The notes: a model not told the origin generated them from the letters alone. Counted from the stretch's first letter, positions 6,903 through 17,570 are shown. The stretch is DNA of 64,000 nucleotides from CAVSRC01 sp963798195 (GCA_963798195.1 CAWCSF010000008.1:186001-250000); one strand, 5' to 3'. Numbers and translations are program-made.

Positions 6903-9146
6903 CTATTGCTCATCCGGATCGGCTGCCAGATCCAGCTCCTCTGCGGCCATCACCAATGCAACCACCGGAAGTTTGGGAAGTATCTCCAAAAGCGGTTCGC
7001 CATGAGCGTCTGTGAAGGCGCTGTCCCGAATGCCAAGGGGAACGAACACGATCGAACTTCGAGCGGATTCTCCGAGCAATAACTGGGCGTGATCTTCTTC
7101 GTCTTGCAGCGGCAGGACAAGGATTTCAGCGGATATCCGGACGGACTTGAGAGCCAGTTCGAGCTCGGTCTTGCTCTCGTCTACCTCGCTCTGTCCAGCT
7201 GTTGTCAAAACGCGGAGCGCGCTGCCGCGCCATTCCTCGTTTCGGGTCATCAGGTAAGCCAGGACAAGCATGAGCTGGCCGGACGCATTGTCCATCCACC
7301 ACACATCGATCGTTCGCTCGGATGGCTTTGTCTCGACGAGCTTCTGCCAGTCGCTTTCGTGCGCATCGAGCACCACGAGGTTGTACCCGAGCAAGAATGA
7401 CGCATGGAGGTTCCCTAGGAATCGCCGTGCCTGCTCTGCATCGACTGCCGGCTTGGACGGATCGAGCCAGTTCACCAGTACGGTGTTGATCCGCGTTGGC
7501 CCGATGCCCACGGATTGAACCACCACGGGAACAGCGAGGTCGAGATCGCTCGCAGAAACCACCAGTGGAAACGCGGTAAGGCCCTTTGATCGTAGATCGT
7601 CCGCCAGCTGCAGTTCGGCCCGCGCAAGGGCGCGTCTGGCGCCCCGACCCTTTCCCTCGAGGATCCTGACCACCGTGGTCAGCCCGCTGTGCCCCTCGAT
7701 CCAATTGGCGAAGGTCAACAGACGCACTCTACGATCGGCGTTATCGGAAAACGCGAGAATTTGCGGGCGCCAGTCGCGGGCGTGTTCTGGTCGCGAATTC
7801 GCTTCGAGCAAATTGGTGCGAACCTGCTGCAACTGAAACGAGCGTTGACTATCGGCCCATCGTGTTTCCACCGCGGTCTTCTTTAGAAACCGATAGATCG
7901 CAAACACCACCGCCAGCGCGATCAGCCCCGCAGGCAAGCTGATCGCCAGCATAACCGCGAGACAGACGATACCACCGGCGAGGCTGATCCGCGGATCGAA
8001 CCAGGACAACGCCGGTCTGAACGAGGGACTGCGCCCGCGGGCCTCGTAGTAGGTGGCATAGTTGAGTAGGCCGTAGGTCACCACAAAGAACATCGCGACC
8101 ACCGACGCGATGAGATTGAGGTCGCCCAACGCCACGGTGGCGAGCGCAATCGCTGCCCCCAGCAGAATGCCGTTTCTGGGATTGTTGGCCCGCCCATGGC
8201 CGAGTGCAAAAGGCGCCAGGAAGGGGAACACGCGATCCTTGGCCAACGACTGCAGGATGCGCGGAGCACCCATCAGGGATGCCAGAGCTGACGAGAGTGT
8301 TGCCGCGAAGACCCCCGCGTCGATGAGGGGGCCGAACGCTGCGACCTGTCGCATCGAGCCAAGGTCCGTCTGAAGAGTAAAGCGCGGTACCGATCCTGAA
8401 AGAAGTACCGCAGCTACAAGATAGACGATTATCGACAGTCCGACGGCATAGGCCGTTCCACGTGGGATACTCTTGACCGGGTCGGCCAGGTCGCCGGACA
8501 TGTTTACGCCCTGCGTAAATCCAGTCACTGCAGGGAAGAAGATCGCAAAGGCGGGCCAGAACCGGTCAAAGCCGTTGGTAGACCCGAACGACGCGAAGAA
8601 TCGCGAATTGTCCCAGTGGCCCGCTACGCCTAATCCGAAAGACAGCAGCGCAAAACCTAAGAGCGCCATCACGAAATACTGCACGCGCGTCGCGAGATCA
8701 GCGCCGAACCAGGCAATGATCGCCATGAGGAGAACGGCGGACCCTGCGATCATCTGGGACGCAAACGGCAGCTGCAAATCAAAGGTAGTGATAAGGCCCT
8801 CGGCGAACCCGACGCAGTAGAAGCCGACCGAGATTGCCAACGCGACAAACAGGACCAAGCCGATCGCACCGCCAAAGGCAACACCGAGCGTCCTTGAAAT
8901 GATGTAGTATACGCCTCCGCTTTTGACCTCGAGGTTTGTCGCGATCGCTGCCAGGGAAATGCTTGTCAGGACCGACACGAGGCTGGCGAGCGCTATGATG
9001 AGGATCGTCTGCGCGAGGCCGACGGTCCCCACCACGAAGCCCAGACGAAGGAACAGCACGAGACCAAGAATGGTCAGAACGCTCGGTGTGAACACGCCGC
9101 CAAACGTGCCCATCCCTGTACGTACCTTGCCGCCTGCATCGGACAT
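6903..9146 (-). CDS. Amino-acid permease/cation-chloride cotransporter-like membrane protein
   Basis: 747 residues in one uninterrupted frame. The first ~425 residues form about twelve hydrophobic segments of the APC superfamily; the opening GTFGGVFTPSVLTILGLVLF and the SGGVYYIISR block resemble SLC12-type Na-K-Cl cotransporters. The remaining ~320 residues are hydrophilic, as in SLC12 proteins, and carry regions such as VVRILEGKG and DVWWMDNASGQLMLVLAY. Transport of ions or amino acids across the inner membrane is expected; the substrate cannot be read from sequence. It stands alone, flanked by an IS110 remnant and an empty 490-bp stretch. Confidence 0.9.
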   Translation of the reverse strand: MSDAGGKVRTGMGTFGGVFTPSVLTILGLVLFLRLGFVVGTVGLAQTILIIALASLVSVLTSISLAAIATNLEVKSGGVYYIISRTLGVAFGGAIGLVLFVALAISVGFYCVGFAEGLITTFDLQLPFASQMIAGSAVLLMAIIAWFGADLATRVQYFVMALLGFALLSFGLGVAGHWDNSRFFASFGSTNGFDRFWPAFAIFFPAVTGFTQGVNMSGDLADPVKSIPRGTAYAVGLSIIVYLVAAVLLSGSVPRFTLQTDLGSMRQVAAFGPLIDAGVFAATLSSALASLMGAPRILQSLAKDRVFPFLAPFALGHGRANNPRNGILLGAAIALATVALGDLNLIASVVAMFFVVTYGLLNYATYYEARGRSPSFRPALSWFDPRISLAGGIVCLAVMLAISLPAGLIALAVVFAIYRFLKKTAVETRWADSQRSFQLQQVRTNLLEANSRPEHARDWRPQILAFSDNADRRVRLLTFANWIEGHSGLTTVVRILEGKGRGARRALARAELQLADDLRSKGLTAFPLVVSASDLDLAVPVVVQSVGIGPTRINTVLVNWLDPSKPAVDAEQARRFLGNLHASFLLGYNLVVLDAHESDWQKLVETKPSERTIDVWWMDNASGQLMLVLAYLMTRNEEWRGSALRVLTTAGQSEVDESKTELELALKSVRISAEILVLPLQDEEDHAQLLLGESARSSIVFVPLGIRDSAFTDAHGEPLLEILPKLPVVALVMAAEELDLAADPDEQ

Positions 9147-9637
9147 TGCGGGCCTATATCCAGGAGTCGACTACGACGAGACGAAGCGACTTCCCGAATG
9201 GAAGGCCGTGGTAGACCATCAGGACAATTCCAACGAAGGTACAGAGACCGACCATATTGTAGATTGGAGCCACTGCTGCACCTGTTGTTCCGCGCCGGGA
9301 AGTTTAGGAGCAATAAGACGCGCAAGCTATCGCCATCTTCGCGGACGCACGTGCCGTCCCCGCGACAGAATTCGTCTGCAGCCGAGGATCGTCAAGCTTC
9401 CATATTCCGCTGATCGAAGACCTTGAGGCGCTCTCTCTTGGCGCCTAGCTGACCTAATTAGCGATGACCGTTTCTGACCCGAAGGGGCTGTCCCGATTTT
9501 TCATTCCTCGCGAAACTGGCATTCAGAATGGAGGTAGCACCAGTAGCGTCCTCGGAATCCCGGACGCTCAAACCGCATAGTTTTAAGCCTAGGGCGAAAT
9601 AGTCGTCGCGGGGAGCGCGCTTGGGTCGCAAGAGATA
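9147..9637. other. Intergenic stretch without a recognised gene
   Basis: About 490 bases between the permease start and the end of the oxidoreductase gene. No reading frame here has family similarity or a good ribosome-binding site. It should hold the permease promoter. A short inverted repeat AGGCGC...GCGCCT at 9426-9446 is not followed by a T run, so I do not call a terminator. Confidence 0.5.
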
Positions 9638-10939
9638 CTAGAGCCCAAGTCGATCCTTTAGTTCATACCACCATGAGCCGAGCGTCGAATACTGGGCGCG
9701 GAAGATGCGGCCGCCGGGGAAGGGGATCCAGGGCAGGCTTGCGAAGGTATCGAAGCGCGTCAGGTCGCCGCGTACGGCTTCGGCGAGAATGCGGCCGAAC
9801 AGATGGGAGCCGGTTATGCCGTGGCCGCTATAGCCATGGGCGAAATAGACCTTGTCGCCGAGCCGTCCCAGTTGCGGCACGCGCGAGAACGAGAGCGCGA
9901 AATTGCCGCTCCAGGCGAAGTCGATTGCGATGTCGCGCAGATGCGGGAACACCTTGTCCATGTTGGGCCGAGCTTGGCGACGACATCGGCGGGATCGGTG
10001 CCGCCATAGACCACCCCACCGCCGAAGATCAGCCGGTGGTCGGCGCTGAGCCGGAAATAGTCGAGGATGTAGCGCACGTCCTCGACGCACATGCCGACTG
10101 GCAGCAGCGCCTCGCGCGCGTTCCTCGCCCAGGGGCGCCGTCGCCATCATCTGGGTCGATACCGGCATGACGCGGGCGGTGAGTTCGGGCACCACATTGC
10201 CCAGATAGGCGTTGCCGCAGACCAGCACGGCCTTGGCGGTCACCTTGCCACCGGCGGTGAAAACCGCGCCGGCGACCTTGTCGACGCTGGTGACCGGGCG
10301 ACTGCTCGTAGATGACACCTCCCAGGCCTTCGAGAGCCATGGCTTCGCCGAGCGCCAGGTTGAGCGGGTGCATGTGACCGCCCGAGTGGTCGATCATGCC
10401 GCCTTCATAGACGTCGCTGCCGATGTGCTTGCGGATGGCCTGCCGGTCGAGCAGCTCATGATCGTCCATGCCATGGCTGCGCCAGAGCGCCTGCTTGGCC
10501 TCCAGGGCCTGCATGTGTGCCGGCGTATAGGCGGCATAGATATTGCCGCGCTTCAGGTCGCAGTCGATGCCGTAGCGCGCGACCCAGTCATAGATGATGC
10601 CGGCGCCTTCCTGCACCAGGCCACCGACGAAATTGGCCGGTCTTCTCGCCATAGCGGCGACTCGATTGTCTCGATGCTGGCGTTGAGCCCATTGACGATC
10701 TGCCCGCCGTTGCGACCGGACGCGCCCCAGCCAACAGCGCGCCCTCGACGACGACAACCTTGAAACCCTGCTCGGCCAGATGCAGCGCGGCCGAGAGACC
10801 CGAATAGCCCGCCCCGACGACGCAGATGTCTGCCTCAATCTCGCCTGCGAGCTGCACCGGGTGGCGGGTGATGTTGCGCGACGCGGCATAGTAGCTGGGT
10901 GGATAGGCGCCATCGCCCAGCGTAGTTTGCCGAGGCCAT
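9638..10939 (-). CDS. puuB: Gamma-glutamylputrescine oxidase-like FAD oxidoreductase (frameshifted)
   Basis: Merged from three frames. From ATG at 10939 I read MASANY, then PPSYYAASRN, then DICVVGAGYSGLSAALHL (FAD-binding GxGxxG), an internal GGMIDHSGGHMHPLNLALG block and a C-terminal GYSGHGITGSHLFGRILAEA, all typical of DAO/OrdL/PuuB proteins. The enzyme would oxidise gamma-glutamylputrescine or a related amine. The start codon overlaps the stop of the glutamine-synthetase-like gene (TGATG). Frame changes occur near 10900, 10730, 10640, 10300, 10120 and 9960; they look like sequence errors, since conservation continues across each. Confidence 0.85.
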
Positions 10940-12304
10940 CACACGACCTCCAGATAGGCGCTGAACTCGAGGTCGGTGACCTGCGAGGCGAAACCGGCGA
11001 TCTCCTGGCGCTTGCAGGCCACGAACATGGACTGCAGCGTTCGGATCGAAAATGCGCGGGATCATCTCGCCGTCTTCGAACGCGTTGACCGCCGATGCCC
11101 AGTCGGCCGGCAGTTTGGGAAGACGCTCAGAATAGGCGCGGCCCGGTGAACGGCTTTGGCGGCTTTTTCTGGTCTTCGATGCCGACCAGCGCCGCGCCGA
11201 GTATGCCGGCCACCACGAGGTAAGGATTTGCGTCGGCGCCCGCGACGCGATGCTCGATGCGCCGCGCCTTGTGGTTGCCGCCGGGAATGCGGATCGCTGT
11301 GGTCCTGTTCTCATACCCCCACGAGATGGCGCTGGGAGCATGGGTATCGGGCCGGAGGCGGCGGTACGAGTTGAAATGCGGGCGCGAACAGCAGCGTCGA
11401 TTCCGCCATGCCCGGCCAGCAGTCCTGCGACGGCGTGGTGCATCACCTCCGAGCCGGAGTCGGTCCCATCGTCGAACACATTGTTGCCCGCCGCGTCGTT
11501 GAGGCTGAAATGGACATGGAGGCCGTTGCCCGATCGGGCGCCATACGGCTTGGCCATGAACGTCGCCACCAGCTTGTGCTTACGCGCCACGCCCTTGACG
11601 ATACGCTTGAACAACACGGCGTCATCGGCCGCCTTCAGTGCATCGTTGGTGTGCAGCAGGTTGATCTCGAACTGGCCGACGCCGTTTTCCGCCACCGCGG
11701 TGTCGGCGGGCACGTCCTGTTGCTCACACTGGAGGTAAACGTCGCGAAAGAATTCGCCAAAATCCTCAAGTTCGTCGAGCGAGAGGATAGCATCGGAATC
11801 GAGACGCTTGCCGGTATAGGGCGAAATCGGCGGCTGGGCGGAATCCGCCTCCGGATCAACGAGGTAGAACTCGAGTTCGGTCGCAACGACGGGCTTCAGG
11901 CCATGTTCGGCATAACGGCGGAGCACTTGCGCCAATGCCTGTCGCGGATCGCCAAGAAATGGCGTGCGCGCGTCCTCGAACAGCCAGAACGGGATCATCG
12001 CGCTGGGCCGCGTCGTCCAGTTGATCGGCATGGCGCCTCGACCGGTCGGGCTGCAGATGCCGTCGGTGTCACCACTGGCAAACACCATCGAATTGCCGAC
12101 GATGTCCTCGCCCCAGACATCGACGCCGACAATGGATAGCGGCATGCGGATGCCGTTCTCTGCGATGCGGCTGGCCTGATCGATGGGGATGCGTTTGCCG
12201 CGCATGATGCCGTTCAGATCACACACCGCGGTGTGAAGAACCTCAACCTGCGGATTTTCGGCCAGCCATGCCACGATGTCGGTGTTTCGGTTCTCTTCGC
12301 TCAT
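10939..12304 (-). CDS. puuA: Glutamine synthetase family protein, probable gamma-glutamylputrescine synthetase
   Basis: About 455 residues. The N-terminal domain ends in LNGIMRGKRIP and the catalytic domain contains VATELEFYLVDPE, GQFEINLLHTNDALKAADD and FMAKPYGARSGNGLHVHFSL, all glutamine-synthetase metal and substrate motifs. Ammonia-assimilating GlnA differs at these blocks, and linkage to an oxidase, an aldehyde dehydrogenase and a gamma-glutamyl hydrolase supports a PuuA role, joining glutamate to putrescine. Frame is clean to about 11400; after LLAGHGG two or three insertions must be removed to recover NSYRRLRPDTHAPSA and RAYSERLPKLP. It is divergent from the hydrolase gene. Confidence 0.87.
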
Positions 12305-12399
12305 GCGTGTCAGTCGGCCATGTTGTATGTCATAAAGCGAGCCTATCAGGTGCCGGCGCCATTGGGGAGGTCGGCGAGACCGTCGCAACGAGAGAGTCA

Positions 12400-13145
12400 T
12401 TTGGCAAGCCCCGGCCCGTCATAGGTGTGATCGCGTGTGGCCGAGAGGTCGAGGGTGAGCCAGCGCAGGCGGTCAAACACCGCTACCTCGAAGCGGTGGA
12501 GACTCATGCCGATGCGGCTACACTCATCATCCCGTCCAATCAGTCGGAGGCACGGATCGCCGACGTCGTCGCCCGCCTTGACGCTGTGCTGCTGACGGGC
12601 AGCAATTCGAACATCGAGCCGAGCCGATTTGGCTCCAAGGTGGCCGTACAGCCGCCGGTGGACACGCGACGCGACGGGCTGAGCCAGGCGTTGATCATGG
12701 CCGCCATCGCCGCGGGCAAGCCGTTGTTCGGAATTTGCCGCGGGCTGCAGGAGATCAATGTGGCGCTCGGTGGCACGCTGCGCGATCTTCGCGATGCCGA
12801 CATGTGGCAGCGACATCATGCGCCGCCCGGCGCGCCGCTTGCCGATACCTTTGCCCATGCCCACGAAGTTGACGTCGTCCCTGGCAGCACACTGCTATCG
12901 CTACGCGGCCAGCCGGAGACTGAGCGTCAACAGCGTGCACTATCAGGCGATCGACCGGCTGGCTGAGGGACTGGTCGTCAATGCCAGCGAGTGCCGATGG
13001 TGTCGTCGAGGCGGTCTCGGCATCGCATTCGTCGCGCGCCGGTCTTTGCCGTCCAGTGGCATCCGGAATGGCGACCGGAGGAGCGCGCCCACGATCTCGC
13101 CTTCTGGCGGTTTCTGGGCGAAGTGGCGCGCTGCCGAGTACATAG
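12400..13145 (+). CDS. puuD: Gamma-glutamyl-gamma-aminobutyrate hydrolase family protein (class I GATase-like peptidase C26)
   Basis: PVIGVIACG near the N-terminus, DAVLLTGSNSNIEPSRF, PLFGICRGLQEINVALGG (nucleophile Cys in GICRG) and VFAVQWHPEW with the catalytic His mark peptidase C26. It would release GABA from gamma-glutamyl-GABA. Two frame changes, near 12905 and 13000, separate LLSL from SVNSVHYQAIDRL and the WHPEW block. The start is unclear: the family begins just before PVIG, but the nearest in-frame candidate is GTG at 12307. The stop is inferred (TAG 13143-13145 after a frame change). The divergent promoter shared with the puuA-like gene must lie around 12305-12400. Confidence 0.83.
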
Positions 13146-13170
13146 CCGCCCCCGGAACGGAGTTGCCCAC

Positions 13171-14600
13171 GTGACGCTTTTTGATACGCAGTTGTTTATC
13201 GGCGGCCGCTTCGTAGATGGGCAGGGTTCGCCCGAGGTCGTGTACGATCCCGCCTCGGGGCGACAGCTTGCGGAGGTGGCCTCGGCAAGCGATGCGCAGG
13301 TCGATGCCGCGGTCACTGCCGCTGGCGGTGCGTACAAGGACTGGTCGCGTCGCACGCCCAAAGAACGAAGCGCCGCTTTGCTCGCCATCGCCGACGCGAT
13401 CGAGGCTCGGCGCGAAAGTCTCGGGACCATCGAGTCTCGCAACGCCGGCAAACCGCTGCGCTACGCCATGGGCGGCGAACTTGGCAACGTGGCAGACGTG
13501 TTCCGCTTTTTCGGAACGGCGGTGCGCAACGTTCCGGCGCCCGCCGCCGGGAACTACCGGTCGTCGCAGATGACCAGCCTAGTACGTCGCGATCCAATCG
13601 GAGTGATTGCGCAGATTGCACCGTGGAACTACCCGTTGCTGATGGCGGCCTGGAAAATTGCTCCCGCAATCGCCGCCGGCAACGCGGTGGTTATCAAGCC
13701 GTCCGAACTGACCCCGCTGAGCCTGCTGGCGCTCAGCCCGATCTTTGCCGAGGTGCTGCCGGAGGGCGTCGTCAACGTGATTTGCGGCGATGGCAAGAAT
13801 GTGGGCAATCGGCTGATTTCGCACGATGCGGTTCGGATGATTTCACTGACCGGCGACGTACGCACCGGCCGGGCCGTATTGCAGGCTGCCGCCGGCCCGA
13901 TGATCAAGCGCACGCATCTCGAACTCGGCGGCAAGGCACCGGTGATCGTGTGCGAGGACGCCGACCTCGACAAACTGGTCGCGACGCTGCGCGAAGCCAG
14001 CTTCTACAACGCCGGCCAGGATTGCACCGCGGCCTGTCGCATCTTTGTTCATCGCAACATCGCTCAGGCGTTGACCGAAAGCTTGAAGTCATGATCGGCT
14101 CGCTTGTCTTCGGCCAACCGCAGCGGGACGACGTGGAGTTCGGCCCGGTCATCAGCGCGCGACAACTCGAGCGCATCGACGGCTTCGTCAGCCGCGCTCG
14201 CAGCAGCGGCGCCGATGTCATGCAGGGAGACAATCATGAAACCAGCGGCTACTTCTTTTCCCCCACTTTGATCGCGGCACCGATAGATGCCGAGGTGGTG
14301 CAGAAGGAGGTTTTCGGGCCGGTGCTCAGCATCACTGCGTTCAACGACCTGCAGGTCGCCGTCGACTGGGCCAACAGTTCCGAATACGGCCTGGGTTCCT
14401 CGGTCTGGTCGCGCAATTCGGAAACTGCGATGAACGTCGCCAATGCCCTGGAATATGGCGTGACCTGGATCAATACCCACGGCGTCATGGCCACCGAGAT
14501 GCCACATGGCGGCATGAAGAACTCCGGCTATGGCTCGGATCTCTCCATGCAGTCACTCATCGACTATACGCAAATTCGCCACTTGATGATCGGCAGTTAG
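13171..14600 (+). CDS. NAD-dependent aldehyde dehydrogenase, probable gamma-aminobutyraldehyde dehydrogenase
   Basis: About 476 residues from a GTG at 13171 preceded by GGAG. The ALDH fold is shown by IAPWNYPLLMAAWKIAPAIA, AVVIKPSELTPLS, LELGGKAPVIV and the active-site FYNAGQDCTAACR with the nucleophile Cys. The C-terminal KEVFGPVLSI and GGMKNSGYG blocks lie in another frame; a single base gained or lost near 14085 splits the gene. Its position beside puuA-, puuB- and puuD-like genes fits the PuuC/PatD step from putrescine to GABA. Substrate assignment is by context. Confidence 0.87.
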
Positions 14601-14881
14601 CGCCGCGGCCAAGGTCTCTTATTTCGACGCGTCCCTTCGATCATCCCGAGGCGAAGCCGAAGCATATGGCCCCCCGCCGACCGACCTCAATGTCGAAGCC
14701 GAGATCGGCTGTCATGGGCGTGATCGGGAATGATAGGCCTGGGGATCGCCTGCGCCATCGCGCCCGGTGCAAAATATGTCATCTACGGCCTTCCCCCTTG
14801 CGGCAAGTCCGGTCCAAGATTGTGATCGGCGCGGAACCGGTCCAGTCTCAATTCGGGCGGCGCGTACGGGAGGACGAAGCC

Positions 14882-15957
14882 ATGTATGTCGGCACCCAGA
14901 ACGCCGTCACGACCGACGACGAATATCGCCAGTTCGCCCAACTCGGCGTGCGCCACATCAATGCCGATCCGGCCGGCAACCCGCACGATTGGAGCTCGAT
15001 GACCTGTTGCGCCATCGCGAGCGCATCGAGCGCTGTGGCCTCGTGCTCGACATGGTGCAATTGCCGCTCTCCTCGCGCCCCATCGAGCATCAGCAGAGCC
15101 CGGACATCCTCGGCAAGGGCCCGGCGCGCGACAGCCAGATCGAGTCCATCTGCAAGCTAATCGAGCGCATCGCCGCCGCCGGCATCCCCTCGGCCAAGTA
15201 CAATCTCAACATCATTGGCATTCCCCGCTCGGTGGACGAGATGGGCCGCGGCGGCTCGCGCAATTCGGCCTTTCGCTGGGACCGGATGGACCAGGCCGCG
15301 CCGCCTTCCCTCGCCGGCGTCCTGCCTGAAGAGGAGAACTGGGAGCGGATCGATTACTTCCTCGAGCGCGTCGTGCCCGTCGCCGCCTCGAACCGCGTCC
15401 GACTCGCCTGCCATCCGCACGATCCATATACTCCGCCCGGCTATCGTGGGGTGACTCGCGTGCTGGGTACCGTCGAGGGCCTCAAGCGCTTCGTGCAAAT
15501 GCGCGAAAGCCCGTAGCACGGCCTCAATTTCTGCATTGGCACCGTCGGCGAAATGCTCGACGACCCACGCGCCCAGATCAACGACGTCATCCGCTGGTTC
15601 GGCGAACGCGGCAAGATCTTCAACATCCATTACCGCAACATCATCGGCCGCAAGCTGAGCTTCATGGAAGCCTTCCCCGACGAGGGCGACATGGACATGT
15701 GGGGCTGCCTGAGAGTCCTCGCCGAGCTCGGGTACCAATACATGGTCATGCCCGATCATGTGCCGCATCTGAGCGGCACCTCCGTCTCCTCTGGCGATGC
15801 CATCAAGACCGACTACCGCGACGTCACCATGCCCGACCACGCCCCCGCCCAGCCCGGCGGCGCCAACGACGCCGCCGCCTTTGCCTATTGCTTCGGCTAC
15901 GTCCGCGCCCTGCTGCAGGTACTCAAGGCGGACTATCCGGACTTGGTGGAGCTATGA
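14882..15957 (+). CDS. uxuA: Mannonate dehydratase (UxuA/ManD-type TIM barrel) with frameshift and in-frame amber
   Basis: ATG at 14882 follows GGGAGG at good spacing and gives MYVGTQNAV. Later blocks include ERCGLVLDMVQLPLSS, GIPSAKYNLNIIGIPR, RLACHPHDPYTPPGY, GLNFCIGTVGEMLDDP, IFNIHYRNIIGRKLSFMEAF and YMVMPDHVPHLSGT, matching mannonate dehydratase (D-mannonate to 2-keto-3-deoxygluconate). One frame change occurs near 14995. A TAG at 15514-15516 replaces the residue before HGLNFC; a TAC (Tyr) is the likely ancestral codon. Either a real inactivation or another sequence error. Confidence 0.82.
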
Positions 15958-16328
15958 CAGAGCAGCGCAGTCGAGGTCTTCGTGTGCGCCTCCTGAGGCG
16001 GAGAGTCGACGCCAGTTTGACATCCGTGGATGAACGGCGCCTGGCAACATCGGCGCCGCGCGCTCGGTAGTCGAGGCGGGCCACGACGACCAGATGCCGG
16101 TACGTGCAATGCGGATGATAGCGCCCAGATCAACTGGGACGCCCCTCAACGCCACCGATAGGCTGGGAGCCCCCACCAGAGTGACTGCTAATGGCCCGAA
16201 TGTATGGACCGGCTGCTGATCGCAAGTGAGTTCGTGCGTGGATAGCGGAAGTCGCTGATATGTATCCGGCCTGTTTGATCGGCACGTGGGCCGTGGCCTT
16301 GATGGGTATACGCACGCGCCTTTGGCCT
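15958..16328. other. Intergenic stretch, possibly degraded coding sequence
   Basis: 370 bases between the mannonate dehydratase and the IS110 element. A frame beginning GNIGAARSVVEAGH in the plus direction looks faintly like a Rossmann loop, but it is short, lacks a start signal and meets stops. I see no confident gene. It may be the residue of a gene interrupted by the IS110 insertion. Confidence 0.3.
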
Positions 16329-17570
16329 CATTAGCGGACAGGCTGCTGAACAGCCATTTGGGCCACCAGGCTCAGGGCGCGTTTATCGATCCGTTCCATG
16401 CAGTTCCTTCAGTCGCGAACGAGGTGGAGGTCGAGGGCTACACCGCCTCGATCTCGAGCTTGTGGGTGTCGAATGCCTTGCCGGTGCTCAGCACGCTCCA
16501 GGCGATGCGGGCGAGCTTGTTGGCGAGTGCGGCGGCCAGCTTGTTGCGATGCATCCGCGGCGCGGCATTGGTGAGCCACGCGCCGAAGCTGAACTTCGCC
16601 CAGTTCTGCGGCCGCATCAGCAACACCTTGGCGGCCTGGATGAAGAGCGTTCGAAGGTATCGGCTGCCGCGCTTGGAGATGCTGCCCAGGATCGAGCGGC
16701 CGCCGGTGCTGTACTGCCGTGGCACAAGTCCGAGCCAGGCGCCGAAGTCACGCCCTCGATCGAAGGCTTCACCGGTGCCGATGGCGGCCACGACTGCCGT
16801 CGAGATCAGCGGGCCGACGCCCGGCACGCTCATCAGCCGGAGGCAGTTGCCCTCTCGCTGGCTGATCTCCTCGATCTCCTTGGTGATGGTCTCGATGCGC
16901 TCATCGAGCCAGAGCCAGTCTTCGTAGAGGCCGACGATCAGATCGCTCATGCGCGGCGAGATCTCATCCTCGCCGGTTCTTGAGGATCTCGAACAGCGAG
17001 TTGCGTAGCGCGGTCACGCCGGCTCTGCACGGCGATGCCCTGCTCGATGAGGAAGGCCCTGATCTGGTTGATCGTCGCCGTCCGGCGCGACACCAGCCTG
17101 GAGCGCACGCGATGGCAGGCCTGCAGGTCGAGCTGCTCCTGGCTCTTCTCGCGCACGGTGCGCAGGTTGGGGCGAAGGGCGGCTTCTGCGATCGCCTCGG
17201 CGTCGTTGTAGTCGTTCTTCTGACCCTTCACGAAGGGCTTCACATAGATCGCTGGAATGATGCGCGGCTCATGGCCGAGCTTGCGCAGGGCGCGGCTGAC
17301 AAAGTGGGCACTGAGGCAGGCCTCCATGCCGACGATGCACGGCGGCAGCTTCTTGAACGTCTCGATCAGCGCCAGCCGCTTGATCTTGCGGCGGAACGCG
17401 ATCTTGCCGTCAGTGCCGAAGCCGACGAGGTGGAAGACTTCCTTGCCGATATCGACGCCGATCGAGGCAAGTGGTGCAACAGTGGTATCCATGGGCTGCT
17501 TCTCCAGTTGATGCGGAGCAGTCTAGGACCGCGCCGCGGGGGAAGCAGCCGGTCCATCCCATTAGCGGAC
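16329..17570 (-). mobile_element. IS110-family insertion sequence
   Basis: The element is defined by its transposase (16438-17492) and by the 11-bp direct repeat CATTAGCGGAC at 16329-16339 and 17560-17570, giving about 1.24 kb, typical for IS110. The non-coding ends are about 70 bp upstream of the transposase and 100 bp downstream. The upstream end contains an inverted repeat GGCTGCTTC/GAAGCAGCC (17494-17502 and 17542-17550). IS110 elements are known to carry a bridge RNA in a non-coding end that guides recombination; whether one is encoded here cannot be decided by eye. The exact boundary relative to the direct repeat is inferred. Confidence 0.7.
16438..17492 (-). CDS. IS110-family transposase (DEDD recombinase), one frameshifted region
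   Basis: About 345 residues when frames are joined. The N-terminal DEDD domain shows IGVDIGKEVFHLVGF (catalytic D14), PPCIVGMEACLSAH and GQKNDYNDAEAIAEAA; the C-terminal transposase_20 domain shows LMSVPGVGPLISTAVV, FDRGRDFGAWLGLVPRQ and GSRYLRTLFIQAAK with the conserved Ser region. The frame is lost at about 16960-17030, between RAFLIEQGIAV and the MSDLIVGLYEDW segment, where two insertions restore a TALRNSLFEILKN linker. The frame is otherwise intact, so the element may be functional if the shift is a sequence error. Confidence 0.9.

Noticed and set aside
9426..9446. Terminator hairpin AGGCGC...GCGCCT
   Set aside because: Short stem and no following T run; not adjacent to a gene end.
14640..14880. 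Possible remnant of a dehydrogenase or IS before the mannonate dehydratase
   Set aside because: Short hydrophobic fragments only, no start signal and no recognisable family.
15514..15516. Pyrrolysine or suppressor reading of the amber codon
   Set aside because: Nothing in the window suggests pyl genes or suppressor tRNA; a single-base error or mutation is more likely.
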